Assembly: GCA_017307785.1 (NCBI GenBank)
Contig: JAFKGI010000002.1
Span: forward strand, 248,001 to 312,000
Direction of reading: 5' to 3'
From: Vulcanimicrobiota bacterium
Lineage (GTDB): Bacteria; Vulcanimicrobiota; Xenobia; Xenobiales; JADMJV01
DNA: 64,000 bases
Below the pieces are notes generated by a model. The model did not search any database. It was not told the origin of the DNA and saw nothing but the letters and a program-made list of their open reading frames with translations. Position numbers and translations under genes: made by a program. The first letter of the stretch is position 1; every line of letters begins with the position of its first letter. Of this stretch, positions 48,499 to 57,850 are shown piece after piece.

Positions 48499-49981
48499 GC
48501 GCGGAACAGCCGGGAGCGCTACGCGCCCATTCCGGACGAGGCTGAAAGAGGGGGTCGTCGTCGCTGCGCTCCCGGTACGGATGGCGCAGCTGCTCCAGCA
48601 TCTCCCCCACCGCTCCGCTGTCGCCTTTTTCGGCCCGGTCGATCACCTGCTGCACCAGATAGTTGCGCGGAATCAGGCTGGGATTGACGCGGTTCATCAA
48701 GTCGCGGTCGCGCTCTTGACCCAGGTAGCGCAGCAACCAGAGCCGCATCTTCTCCAGAGGTTCTCCCTGCGGCGGGGCATAGTAAGCCCGCGACAGCTCG
48801 ACTGGAAGGCCCTCGCTCGGCAACTCGCCCACGCGGGCCAGGTTGCGGAAGAAAATGGTCATATCCACTTCGACTTCGTCCAGCAGAGCCAGCAACTCGC
48901 CCAACAAGGGGTCGCTGGAAACGGGCAAGCCCAGTTTGGCCCACATATGTTCGCGATAACTCTGCTCAAAAGTGCGCGAATAAACGTCCAGACTGGCCTC
49001 CAGCGGCTTTTCATCCTTGAGCAGCGGCAGCAGCGCCTCGGCCAGGCGCGCCAGATTCCACTGGCCGATCCGTGGCTGCTGGATATAGCAGTAGCGCAGG
49101 TTGCGGTCGGTGGTGTTGGGTGTGAAGTCCGGCTGGTAGGGATCCAGCCAGCCGTAGGGACCATAATCGATGGTCCAGCCCAGGATGGAGAGATTGTCCG
49201 TGTTCATGACCCCGTGCACGAAACCAACCCGCATCCAATGAGCCATGAGCCGGGCTGTGCGCTGACAGACCTCATCAAAGAAGGCGTAAAGGTCACCCTT
49301 GCACTGCGGATAGTGATGCTCGAGCACAAAGTCGCTCAACTGACGCAACACCTCGACCTCTCCGCGGGACGCAAAGATCTCGAAGTTGCCGAAGCGCACG
49401 AAAGTAGGCGCCAGACGCGTTACCACCGCACCGGGCTCGTCGGCCGGATGACCGTCATAAAACATATCGCGCATCACCGGCTCCCCGGTGCCCACCAGCG
49501 CCAGCGCCCGAGTGGTCGGGATGCCCAGGTGAAACATGGCCTCACTGCAGAGAAACTCGCGCACCGAGGAACGCAAAACCGCGCGGCCGTCGGCCCTCCG
49601 CGAGTAGGGAGTGGGGCCCGCTCCCTTGAGCTGAACTTCCCAGCGCTCTCCCCGACCGTTGACCACTTCCCCCAGCGTCATGGCGCGCCCGTCTCCGAGC
49701 TGGCCGGCCCAGTGCCCGAACTGGTGCCCTCCATAGCAGGCTGCGTAAGGCTTCATGCCCTCGAGCAGGCGATTGCCTCCGAGCACTTCGGCAATCTCCG
49801 GGCTTTCTCCCCAATCGAGAAGGTCGGCCGCTTCAGTCGACCAGGCCAATAGTTCGGGCTTGCGCACCGGCGTCGGACGCACGCGCGAATAACACTGGCC
49901 ATGCACTTGGCGCGATCCCGACCGAACGTCCTGTTCTCCGGGCAGGCTGCGCACCCATAAATCATCAAAAACTAGTTCCAT
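48482..49981 (-). CDS. selO: Protein adenylyltransferase SelO
   Basis: Pseudokinase-fold enzyme that transfers AMP from ATP to protein hydroxyl groups and is linked to oxidative-stress response. Conserved blocks: YAACYGGHQFGHWAGQLGDGRA, WEVQLKGAGPTPYSRRADGRAVLRSS, REFLCSEAMFHLGIPTTRAL, FVHGVMNTDNLSILG and TIDYGPYGWLD. The C terminus GCSALSCSS keeps the conserved Cys-Ser-Ser end, the place where eukaryotic SelO carries selenocysteine. 499 aa, normal size. ATG 49981; the frame upstream is not family-like. Divergent from the CDF transporter across 34 nt. Confidence 0.93.
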   Translation of the reverse strand: MELVFDDLWVRSLPGEQDVRSGSRQVHGQCYSRVRPTPVRKPELLAWSTEAADLLDWGESPEIAEVLGGNRLLEGMKPYAACYGGHQFGHWAGQLGDGRAMTLGEVVNGRGERWEVQLKGAGPTPYSRRADGRAVLRSSVREFLCSEAMFHLGIPTTRALALVGTGEPVMRDMFYDGHPADEPGAVVTRLAPTFVRFGNFEIFASRGEVEVLRQLSDFVLEHHYPQCKGDLYAFFDEVCQRTARLMAHWMRVGFVHGVMNTDNLSILGWTIDYGPYGWLDPYQPDFTPNTTDRNLRYCYIQQPRIGQWNLARLAEALLPLLKDEKPLEASLDVYSRTFEQSYREHMWAKLGLPVSSDPLLGELLALLDEVEVDMTIFFRNLARVGELPSEGLPVELSRAYYAPPQGEPLEKMRLWLLRYLGQERDRDLMNRVNPSLIPRNYLVQQVIDRAEKGDSGAVGEMLEQLRHPYRERSDDDPLFQPRPEWARSAPGCSALSCSS

Positions 49982-50015
49982 AGGAAACGCTTCGGACCCG
50001 AGGAACAGGATCCTT

Positions 50016-50978
50016 ATGCACAACCACGCCGGCCATCGCAAGCAAAGCGCTGCCCTGCTCTCCATTGTATCCAACTCATCGTTGGTCATCGGAAAGCTGG
50101 CCGTCGGCTTGATGTGTAGCTCGGTGGCGGTTATTTCGGAAGCCGTGCATTCGGCCAGTGATTTGCTGGCCTCGGTGATCGCCTACGCGGCCGTGCGCAT
50201 GTCGGACAGCCCCCCGGATGAAGATCATCCCTATGGTCATGGCAAGATCGAAAGCATCTCCAGTCTGGCCGAGGCACTGCTAATCTTTGCGGCCGCTCTT
50301 TACATCGTCTACGAGGCCGTGCACAAACTCCTCAAGCCCCCCTCCTCCTCCCCTCCCCTTCACCTGGCCATGGGCGTGATGGCGGTGTCTGTGGGGGTCA
50401 ACTTTTTTATTTCTCGCTACCTGCGGAAAGTGGGCAAAGAGACCGACTCCCAAGCCCTGCTGGCCGACGCCGAACACCTGAACGTCGACGTGCTCACCGC
50501 CGCCGGCGTCTTTGTGGGGTTAGGCCTGGCGCAACTGACCGGCAAAAGCTGGCTGGATCCGGCCGCTGCCCTGGGAGTGGCCCTGCTCATCTTCAAAGCC
50601 GCCTGGGAGTTGAGCGTGGAGGCCATGCAACCGCTCATGGACGCACGCCTTCCGCTCGAAGAAGAGCAGCAGGTGCGAGGAGTGCTCAACAACGATCCGC
50701 GAGTGTTGGGCTATCACAAACTGCGCACCCGCAAGTCCGGCTCGCAGCGCCACGTGGACGTGCACGTTCAGTTGGAAGACGACATTACTCTACTGGAGGC
50801 TCACGAGGTCTCTGAAGATCTGGAAGATGAGATCCGCAAATTATTGCCAATGCTGTTGATCAACATCCACATCGAACCCTATCTGGCGGAAATGCAGCAT
50901 CAACTGGAAGTCCACGGCCTGAGGCCGGAAGAATTGAATCAGAAGGAGTTTCCCAGCGAAGAGCTGATCCCCTCATGA
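50016..50978 (+). CDS. Cation diffusion facilitator (CDF) metal exporter
   Basis: Six-helix Zn/Fe/Mn-H antiporter of the inner membrane. The metal-site motif SEAVHSASDLLAS (His/Asp in helix 2) and DHPYGHGKIES are present, and in helix 5 LNVDVLTAAGVFVG contains the paired Asp position. The cytosolic C-terminal domain (residues 205-300) has the alpha-beta-beta-alpha-beta pattern with DVHVQLEDDITLLEAHEVSEDLE. 320 aa. ATG with AGGA just upstream. The radical SAM gene starts inside its stop codon (ATGA), so the two are made together; this might supply or protect metal homeostasis around an Fe-S enzyme. Metal specificity is not clear. Confidence 0.9.
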   Translation: MHNHAGHRKQSAALLSIVSNSSLVIGKLAVGLMCSSVAVISEAVHSASDLLASVIAYAAVRMSDSPPDEDHPYGHGKIESISSLAEALLIFAAALYIVYEAVHKLLKPPSSSPPLHLAMGVMAVSVGVNFFISRYLRKVGKETDSQALLADAEHLNVDVLTAAGVFVGLGLAQLTGKSWLDPAAALGVALLIFKAAWELSVEAMQPLMDARLPLEEEQQVRGVLNNDPRVLGYHKLRTRKSGSQRHVDVHVQLEDDITLLEAHEVSEDLEDEIRKLLPMLLINIHIEPYLAEMQHQLEVHGLRPEELNQKEFPSEELIPS

Positions 50979-52273
50979 ACGAAGTCGCCTTTCACATCAT
51001 GACCAAACCCACTGGTCCTATCTGCAACTTAGACTGCAAGTACTGCTTTTATTTGGAGAAAGAAAGGCTCTATCCCGGCAAGCATAGCTGGAAGATGCCG
51101 CCCGAGACGCTGGAGTCTTACATCCGCCAGCACATCGAGACTCAGACGATCAACGAGGTCACCTTCGCCTGGCAAGGAGGGGAGCCCACTTTGATGGGCC
51201 TGGACTATTTCCGCCAGGTGGTCGAACTCCAACGTCGTTACGGGGCCAATCGGCGCATCGTCAACGCGTTCCAAACCAATGGCGTGCTGCTCGACGACGA
51301 TTGGTGCCGCTTCTTTCAGGAGAATCAGTTTCTCATCGGAATTTCCATCGATGGGCCAGAACCGCTCCACGACTACTACCGGGTGGACCGGGGTGGAAAG
51401 CCGAGTTTTCAAAAAGTCATGCGCGGTCTCGAGTTTCTTCACAAACACCAGGTAGACTTCAATACCCTGACGGTGGTCAACGATCAAAACTCTCGGCACC
51501 CTCTGGAGGTCTACCGCTTCCTCAAGTCGATCGGCAGCCTGGTCATGCAATTCATCCCGGTGGTGGAACGCCTGGCCGAAGGACCGTCCGCCGACGGACT
51601 GGACCTGGTTTCGCCCGAACACGGCGAGAAGGCGCACGTCACCGACTGGTCCGTCGATTCAGACCGCTACGGCAGCTTCCTCTGCGCCATCTTCGACGAG
51701 TGGGTCAAGCAAGACGTCGGCCGTCGCTTTGTGCAACTCTTCGACATTACCCTGGAATCCTACATGGGCATGCCCCAGAGCCTGTGCTGGTTTCGCGAAC
51801 GTTGCGGTGAAGCGCTGGCGCTGGAACACAATGGAGATCTCTACTCCTGCGATCATTTCGTCTACCCGGCCCATCGGCTCGGCAACATTATGGAGGAGCC
51901 CCTCCTCTCGCTGGTGCAGTCTCAGCAGCAAAAGGATTTCGGCAATGCCAAAGCCGATTCTTTACCCAAACAGTGCTTGCAATGTGACGTTCGCTTCGCG
52001 TGCCACGGAGAGTGCCCGAAACACCGCTTCCTGGAGACCGCCGACGGGGAGCCTGGACTGAATTATCTATGCTCCGGATACCTGCGTTTCTTCCGACATA
52101 CGGCACCCTATATGAAATTCATGGCCAACCAGTTGCGTCTCAAACGCTCTCCCTCCGAGGTGATGGGATTGGCGGCCCGTCTGGAGCCGGAGTTCGCCAA
52201 GGCCGCTCGCAACGAGGCCTGCCCCTGCGGCAGTGAGCAAAAATTCAAAAAGTGCTGCGGGCGCACCCGCTAA
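50975..52273 (+). CDS. Anaerobic sulfatase-maturating enzyme homologue with SEC-C tail
   Basis: Radical SAM-SPASM enzyme that turns the active-site Cys or Ser of sulfatases into formylglycine. The SAM cluster motif is CNLDCKYC at residues 17-24; FAWQGGEPTLMGLDYF follows, and the SPASM Cys appear in CWFRERCGEAL, LYSCDHFVYP and QCLQCDVRFACHGECPKHRF. The C terminus has a SEC-C zinc motif, ACPCGSEQKFKKCCG, an addition not in the classical enzyme. 432 aa. A C-type sulfatase lies 770 nt downstream on the other strand and is the probable client. Overlaps the CDF gene (ATGA). Confidence 0.9.
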   Translation: MNEVAFHIMTKPTGPICNLDCKYCFYLEKERLYPGKHSWKMPPETLESYIRQHIETQTINEVTFAWQGGEPTLMGLDYFRQVVELQRRYGANRRIVNAFQTNGVLLDDDWCRFFQENQFLIGISIDGPEPLHDYYRVDRGGKPSFQKVMRGLEFLHKHQVDFNTLTVVNDQNSRHPLEVYRFLKSIGSLVMQFIPVVERLAEGPSADGLDLVSPEHGEKAHVTDWSVDSDRYGSFLCAIFDEWVKQDVGRRFVQLFDITLESYMGMPQSLCWFRERCGEALALEHNGDLYSCDHFVYPAHRLGNIMEEPLLSLVQSQQQKDFGNAKADSLPKQCLQCDVRFACHGECPKHRFLETADGEPGLNYLCSGYLRFFRHTAPYMKFMANQLRLKRSPSEVMGLAARLEPEFAKAARNEACPCGSEQKFKKCCGRTR

Positions 52274-52674
52274 TCGCGCCACCAACAACGGAGCAAGCCG
52301 CCAAGAATCAGCAGGTTCCCCAACAGATGCAACTCCAGACCGCCGGGCTGACGATGCAACCAGCTGTCCCAAGGTCCGAAACACCCACAGGTAAAGGCCA
52401 GTCCCCGCCACCAGCCCCAACCCAGCAACGTCACAAACCCGCTAAACAAAAGGATTGCCCAGAGAAGAGCTCCTCGGGACCTGGTCAGTAAGAGCAAGCA
52501 ACCGACCAGGCCCTCCAGCGACGGGACCGTCCTTTGTAGAAAAGGCAGCCAGCTCTCGCGGAAGACGCTGTAGCCACGCAAGGCTTTGGTAAAGTCGCGA
52601 GGGTCCGCGATTTTAAAATAGGCGCCGGCGACCAGGAGCAGTCCCACGCTGGCCAAAAAAAACCGCCGTCTCAA
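52270..52674 (-). CDS. MauE/DoxX-like membrane protein
   Basis: 134 aa with four membrane helices and the CGCFG motif (FTCGCFGPWDSW) typical of MauE/DoxX-type proteins (methylamine utilisation MauE, PF07291). Such proteins sit in the inner membrane and are linked to disulfide or redox handling of periplasmic partners. TTG start in a TTGA overlap with the rhodanese-like gene; TTG is accepted because that overlap style is common here. Last gene of a minus-strand trio after the sulfatase; its stop overlaps that of the sulfatase-maturating gene by 4 bp. Confidence 0.78.
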   Translation of the reverse strand: MRRRFFLASVGLLLVAGAYFKIADPRDFTKALRGYSVFRESWLPFLQRTVPSLEGLVGCLLLLTRSRGALLWAILLFSGFVTLLGWGWWRGLAFTCGCFGPWDSWLHRQPGGLELHLLGNLLILGGLLRCWWRD

Positions 52675-53033
52675 GGTGGCAAGGGAGCGTCGATGACGAT
52701 AAAGACCGGTTGATCGCGAGTTTCCGCCAGCGCCTCAGCCACGTTGACAATGTCCCCAAAGCGAGAAGGAAGCCCGTAAACCGCCACCCCTCCCTGACGC
52801 AGTTCGGGCGGAATGTTCGGCCTCAGCCGACCGGGTAGGGAAATCGCTCCGTCCAGATGGCCTCGCTCGTACTCTTCCGTGGTGCGCGCATCGACCAGGA
52901 GCAGGTGGCGACCGGCCAGCCCTTTCCAGGGAAGCTGAACGGGATCCAGGCGTACACGATTCTGGCCGGCCCAGAGGCCGGCCAGAACCAGAGAGCTTAG
53001 CCCGATGGCCAAAAACTCGACGCCTGTGCGCAC
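52671..53033 (-). CDS. Membrane-anchored rhodanese-like protein without catalytic Cys
   Basis: An N-terminal signal/anchor (VEFLAIGLSSLVLAGLWAG) is followed by a short rhodanese fold: LLLVDARTTEEYERGHLDGAISLP is the typical CH2A region. The position where the active loop Cys should be reads VAVYGLPSRFGDIVNVAEAL, with Gly in place of Cys, so sulfur transfer is unlikely and a binding role is more plausible. 120 aa. GTG start 7 nt after the sulfatase stop. Sits between the sulfatase and MauE-like genes, so it may be part of a periplasmic redox or sulfur-handling set. Confidence 0.75.
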   Translation of the reverse strand: MRTGVEFLAIGLSSLVLAGLWAGQNRVRLDPVQLPWKGLAGRHLLLVDARTTEEYERGHLDGAISLPGRLRPNIPPELRQGGVAVYGLPSRFGDIVNVAEALAETRDQPVFIVIDAPLPP

Positions 53034-53040
53034 CCGCTGA

Positions 53041-55059
53041 CTAAAGGAGAGCGGCTTCCTGCGCGGCCAACTGCTGTCCCAAAAGCACTCGCTGGGCCGT
53101 CAGTTGCTGGGAGGTGAATCCCGGAACAGAAACACCGGTTCGAATGGCTCCGGTTCGGTGATCGACCAGATTGGTCTGTTCGGCCGGGTCGGACGGCAGG
53201 TGGTAGAGTTCGTATTGCTGGGAGGCTACGCCGTTCGGGTCAAAGTAGCGCGAGAACTTCCAGTCACCGGTGATCAGGGTGCGGATCCGGTTGGGCTGGC
53301 AAACCGGCCCCGCCGTCAGATTCGGGGCCTGGGTCGTGCGCGTCTGGTCCACCAGCTGAAGGAAGAGTTGATAAGCGTCATAGCCATCGTTGCCCGAGTT
53401 GATGGTGGTCATCTCGGTGATCGCGTCGGCGCCCATAAACAGCACGCCGGGTCTGGCGTTGCCGTTGTTGCCCGGGATCGGAGCATCAACGCCGCTGGTG
53501 CGAATGTTGCGGACGTAGGCACTGAGGTCGGTGCCGACTAGAGCGTGGCTGGTGTCGTGCCCCTGAATCTGCCGGGCGATTTCCGCCTGTCGCTCCCTGG
53601 GAACGCCGGCCAGACCGAGCAAGGTAGGCAGCAAATCGACGTGACTGGTGGGCTGATTCAACTCTAAAATGCGGTCTGAATCCGGATTCAACAAAGGCGA
53701 AGAGACCACCAGCGGCACTCGGATAGCCTCTTCGTAAGCGCTATACCATTTCTGGATCTGGTTGCCGTGAGCGCCGGCGTAATCGCCGTGATCGGTGGTG
53801 AAGACAACGATGGTGTTGGCGGCCTGGCCGGAATCATCGAGCGCTTTCAAGACCCGACGCATATTCAGGTCCGAGAGGTAGTGGAGGTAAGTCCACCATT
53901 GTCCGTAGGCCAGAGCCCACTGGTCGCCATTAGGATTGAGAGCGTAGGGAAGAGCGCTGGCGTTGCGGATCTGATCCGTCTGGATCGACTTCAAAGCCAG
54001 TCCCACTTTCACCGCCGCTTCGAAGTGACAGTCCGGCTTGGTGCTCAAATCTTCGTGAACGGTGGGAGGTAAATTGTAGGAAAACTGGGGGAAACCATCC
54101 GGATTGAGTGGGACGGGTCCGGATGCAGGCGGGGGACAGTCGCCGCCTCCAGAGACCGAAGAGTTACTCATCGAGCCCTGGGCGGGGATGGGCGGAATGA
54201 CGGATTGATCACCGGGCGCATCCTGCACGCCCGGTGCGCGACCGCCAGTAGGCAGGAACCAGGGCACCGGCCAGTTGGAAACGTCGTGAGGGTTCGTGAA
54301 GGAAGCCACGGCGAACCACGGCTTCGAGTCGGTGGGAGCGGTCTTGCCGCCCTGATTGCGGTTCAGGAAGTTCACCGTGTCGGTGGCAAACTGCACGTCG
54401 CGATAGACGCCCATGCTGGCGGGGTTGGAACCGTGCGGTTCGGGGCCATCCCAGGCTCCGAAGGGGAATCCCCAGGGACTCAGGTCGTTACAAGCTTCGG
54501 AAACGTGCCATTTTCCGAAATAGTGGGTCTCGTAGCCGGCCGCCTGAAACCAGTCTCCGATGGTGGGAATGCCGTTCGGATCCAGGAAGACGAATCCGGG
54601 GTCGGTGGCTTCCTTGAAAATCCCCGTCGTCTCCGCAGCGCCGTGAACGGTGGGATACTGACCGGTCAGCAGACTGGTGCGGCTGGGCACACAGGCGGCC
54701 GAGGCCACGTAATGGTTGCGCAGCACGATGGCGTTCTTGCGAAGGCGAACGAAGCCCTCAAAAAACTTCGTCATGGAATTGTTCGCCGAGAGCTGCTGCG
54801 GGAACGTGAACATCTGACGAAGGTCGGGAATCTCGCCTTCGTTGTCGGCATACTTGGGGGGAAGGCGGAATTCGTCCATCATCACCAGCAAGATGTTGGG
54901 CCGCTGAGAAGGCGACGACCCCCCGTTCCCATTGAAGCTCGTCTGGCTGGCGGAGTCGTTGGAACAGCCCGAGGCCAGTAAGGAAGGAGCCACCACTGCC
55001 CCGCCCACGGTTGCGGCCGCCATTCCTAGAAAAGACTTACGTGTGACCTGATCATCCAT
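53041..55059 (-). CDS. Exported C-type sulfatase (Tat/lipoprotein-like signal)
   Basis: Formylglycine-dependent sulfatase, 672 aa. The activation motif is CVPSRTSLLTG with Cys 123 as the residue to be converted. Metal and substrate residues appear in NILLVMMDEFR, YFGKWHVSE, TTDHGDYAGAHG and an Asn/Pro-rich PHDVSNWP loop. The signal MDDQVTRKSFLGMAAATVGG is Tat-like with Arg-Lys in place of Arg-Arg, and ends at Cys 32 in a lipobox-like LLASGC. Large Gly/Pro-rich insertions near residues 290-330. First gene of a trio with the rhodanese-like and MauE-like genes. Its maturase is encoded next door. Substrate: probably a sulfated glycan or ester. Confidence 0.92.
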   Translation of the reverse strand: MDDQVTRKSFLGMAAATVGGAVVAPSLLASGCSNDSASQTSFNGNGGSSPSQRPNILLVMMDEFRLPPKYADNEGEIPDLRQMFTFPQQLSANNSMTKFFEGFVRLRKNAIVLRNHYVASAACVPSRTSLLTGQYPTVHGAAETTGIFKEATDPGFVFLDPNGIPTIGDWFQAAGYETHYFGKWHVSEACNDLSPWGFPFGAWDGPEPHGSNPASMGVYRDVQFATDTVNFLNRNQGGKTAPTDSKPWFAVASFTNPHDVSNWPVPWFLPTGGRAPGVQDAPGDQSVIPPIPAQGSMSNSSVSGGGDCPPPASGPVPLNPDGFPQFSYNLPPTVHEDLSTKPDCHFEAAVKVGLALKSIQTDQIRNASALPYALNPNGDQWALAYGQWWTYLHYLSDLNMRRVLKALDDSGQAANTIVVFTTDHGDYAGAHGNQIQKWYSAYEEAIRVPLVVSSPLLNPDSDRILELNQPTSHVDLLPTLLGLAGVPRERQAEIARQIQGHDTSHALVGTDLSAYVRNIRTSGVDAPIPGNNGNARPGVLFMGADAITEMTTINSGNDGYDAYQLFLQLVDQTRTTQAPNLTAGPVCQPNRIRTLITGDWKFSRYFDPNGVASQQYELYHLPSDPAEQTNLVDHRTGAIRTGVSVPGFTSQQLTAQRVLLGQQLAAQEAALL

Positions 55060-55241
55060 AATGTACCCCGACCTCCCTGGTCCAAATAGACTAAGTTCCC
55101 CAAGATTTTATGGGAGGCCAGGTTTCCCTGCCCATCCGGGTGTATTCAGATAAAGATTCCCCATCCCAAGATGGTCGTTAAGATATTTTGACCTCGCAAA
55201 ATTGTCAGAATGAGATCTTTCGAGCTGGTTAGAATAGCCAG

Positions 55242-55259
55242 CAACCCCGCTCGGGGTTG
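55242..55259 (+). other. Leader hairpin before the porin gene
   Basis: CAACCCCG pairs perfectly with CGGGGTTG, ending 22 nt before the ATG and 12 nt before the ribosome-binding site. Likely an mRNA 5' stabiliser or control element. The 222-nt gap to the sulfatase gene also contains TTGACC (55188-55193) as a possible -35; no convincing -10. Confidence 0.5.
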
Positions 55260-55281
55260 TACTTCCATTTCGAGGCTTATG

Positions 55282-57831
55282 ATGAAGAAATCGTTGATTT
55301 TTGTGGCCGCGCTGGCCATGGTCCCAGTTGTCGCCACGGCGGCGCCCTTGTTCCCGGATGCAAAGAACGACCACTGGGCGGCTGACGCGCTGCGTAAACT
55401 GGCTTCCGAGGGCCTGGTGGAAGGCTACCCTGACGGCACTTTCAAGGGCGACCGCGCGGCCACCCGCTACGAGGTCGCCATGGTGGTGGCCCGCCTGCTG
55501 GCCAAGATGGAACAGTCTAACGCCACCTTCGCCACCAAAGAGCAACTCGAGGAAGTTCGCAAACTGGCCCTGGCCCTCAAAGACGAACTGGCCGCCCTGG
55601 GTGTGCGCGTCACCAACCTGGAAGGCAATGTCAGCTTGCTGGACGCTCGGGTCCATGAACTCGAGCGCATCACCTTCTACGGCAGCTTCGAATCTCGCGC
55701 TCTGGCCCAATCCTTCCACAACGACGGCCAGGTCGACAACGACTACTCGCGCAACGGCGCCGGTGTCAAAGGTAACCCCTACGTCAATTACAATACGGCC
55801 GTGGGCTCCTCGGTGGGCGCCACCTTCCGGCCTCAGGTGCAGGGCGTCATTCCCGTGGTCGACTATCGCAACGGCCGCGCGCTGGTGAATGGCGTGGGAT
55901 TCACCGCCGTAGCCCGCCTCGGTCTGAAGAACAAGATTGATGAAAACAACGAGTTCGGCGTGGAAATTGCCGGCTACACCGCCCAGGGCAACCAGAACGT
56001 AGATGCTTACTGGGGAGCCAGCGCTCCCTATCTGGCCAACCCCTGGACAGCCAATCAAACGGCCCTGGGATTGGGCGGTCAGAACAATGCTCCCTGGAGT
56101 CGGGTGGTTTTCGACCACGCCTGGTACGAGCACAAGCCCAGTAAGACTCGTCTGACCATCGGTTACTACGACACCCTGCGTATGGACCCGTTTATTTTCG
56201 CCGGCCAGACCAACAACAACGCCTACGGACCGGCTCGCTTCGGCGGCTTCGGGCTGCAATTGCTCGGCCAGTTTGATCTCGGCGAAGATCAGGACCTCAA
56301 ATACGAGATTTTCGGCAGTCGCTTCGGGGACGGCGGCAACGTCTACAACAACACCAACTACACCCAGCTGGCCTTCGGCGGCGACCTGATGTATCGCAAC
56401 CACAACTGGGATCTGAAGTTTAACTGGGTCCGTTACTACGGTGACTCACCCGAAGCCAACGGCCCTCTGGCCGGCCTGGAAAATATTACCAACGTGGCCT
56501 ACCTCAACTCGACCGGCTGGAGCCAGACCCAGTGGGTCAATCCTCCCGGATACTTCGCCGGCCAGACCCAGACGCTGGGTGCCGGCAACGTGGTAGGCGG
56601 CAACTTCGTGCCCAACCAGGTGGACATCCGCCCCATCGCCGGTTGGAACGGCAACGCCGACAACACCATCGGCATCAACAACGGCGCCGGCAACTATGGT
56701 GCCCAGAGTCAGAATACTTACGGTCTATCCACCCACTTCTGGCTGCCGCTGGGAGAAGAAAAGGCCAAAGAAGGCCTGAAATTCACGGGCGAATACGCCC
56801 ACTCGGACTACAAGTCCAACCGCAACTCCGCCTACGTGAGCAAAGCCAATATGGGCAAAGTGGAAGTGGCCGCCGTGCTGGACGACGGCAACCTGACGCT
56901 GAACCTGGGCGCTCTGCGCGTCGACCCCAACTACAACGCGGCCGTGTTCAACGCTTCGCTGCTGGGAATCCGCTTCGTGCGCACCTACAACTTCTTGGGT
57001 CGTTTCGCTCTTTATGACAACGGCAACTACCCGCAGAACCGCGAAGGCATCCTCTTCAAAGGCAATTACTGGTTCAACGAAAAGCACACCTCGATTGGCC
57101 TCAAAGCCAACTTCTTGCAGCAGACCCAGACTTCGCTGTATGACGTGCGCGTGCCCGGCAACGGTCTGAGCCCGGGCATCCCCACCAATGCCGTCATCGG
57201 TTTCTCGCCCGGCTTCTATGACATGGTTTTCGCCGGCTTTGCTCACCCCAACCTCTACGGAACGCGTTCGGGTAACAGCTTTGACGCCAACCTCAACCCG
57301 CTGGAAAATCCCCGCGGCTACGAGCAGAACTTCGGCATCTACGCCAAGCACATCATCGACGATCCCAAGCTGACCTTCGACTTCGCGGTCGAGCGCAACC
57401 ACTATCAGCGCAATTCGTCGCTGGGTCCGGCTCAAGGCGGCAGCCAGAACCAGGTGGACCTGAAGTCCGATTACGGTCTGCTGGGTCTGACCTGGGGAGC
57501 CAATCCCGACCTGAACATCCGCGCCGGTCTGGAAGCCGTCCACACCTACGGCCACCACGACCCCGGCGGCCTCTACAATGGTTTCGCCAACGCCACCGGC
57601 ATGACCAATTTCTCCAACATCAACTCGCTGCAGACGATTCCTTTCGTGGGCTTCGATCACCAGCTGACCAAGACGACCAGCTGGGGCATGGACTTCCGCT
57701 ACTACATCACCAGCGATCACGTAGACGGTGCCGTCTATGCCGGTGCCGGATTGGCCTCCATCGGTGCCTCGGCCAATCCGTTTTCCTGGAGCGGTCCGCA
57801 GGTGAGCAGTTACTACAAATTGACCTTCTAG
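55282..57831 (+). CDS. SLH-domain outer-membrane porin
   Basis: 849 aa. Signal peptide (MKKSLIFVAALAMVPVVATAA), then one S-layer homology domain (LFPDAKNDHWAADALRKLASEGLVEG...TRYEVAMVVARLLAKM, about residues 21-75), a coiled coil (about 80-130, ATKEQLEEVRKLALALKDEL), and a long beta-barrel of amphipathic strands up to the last residues YYKLTF, an outer-membrane assembly signal. The SLH domain would tie the porin to secondary wall polymer on peptidoglycan, as in OmpM, SlpA or cyanobacterial SomA. ATG 55282 is favoured by GAGG six nt upstream; ATG 55279 is also in frame. A strong hint of a diderm Terrabacteria-type envelope. Confidence 0.92.
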   Translation: MKKSLIFVAALAMVPVVATAAPLFPDAKNDHWAADALRKLASEGLVEGYPDGTFKGDRAATRYEVAMVVARLLAKMEQSNATFATKEQLEEVRKLALALKDELAALGVRVTNLEGNVSLLDARVHELERITFYGSFESRALAQSFHNDGQVDNDYSRNGAGVKGNPYVNYNTAVGSSVGATFRPQVQGVIPVVDYRNGRALVNGVGFTAVARLGLKNKIDENNEFGVEIAGYTAQGNQNVDAYWGASAPYLANPWTANQTALGLGGQNNAPWSRVVFDHAWYEHKPSKTRLTIGYYDTLRMDPFIFAGQTNNNAYGPARFGGFGLQLLGQFDLGEDQDLKYEIFGSRFGDGGNVYNNTNYTQLAFGGDLMYRNHNWDLKFNWVRYYGDSPEANGPLAGLENITNVAYLNSTGWSQTQWVNPPGYFAGQTQTLGAGNVVGGNFVPNQVDIRPIAGWNGNADNTIGINNGAGNYGAQSQNTYGLSTHFWLPLGEEKAKEGLKFTGEYAHSDYKSNRNSAYVSKANMGKVEVAAVLDDGNLTLNLGALRVDPNYNAAVFNASLLGIRFVRTYNFLGRFALYDNGNYPQNREGILFKGNYWFNEKHTSIGLKANFLQQTQTSLYDVRVPGNGLSPGIPTNAVIGFSPGFYDMVFAGFAHPNLYGTRSGNSFDANLNPLENPRGYEQNFGIYAKHIIDDPKLTFDFAVERNHYQRNSSLGPAQGGSQNQVDLKSDYGLLGLTWGANPDLNIRAGLEAVHTYGHHDPGGLYNGFANATGMTNFSNINSLQTIPFVGFDHQLTKTTSWGMDFRYYITSDHVDGAVYAGAGLASIGASANPFSWSGPQVSSYYKLTF

Positions 57832-57850
57832 TCGTTGGACTGAAGGAAGG

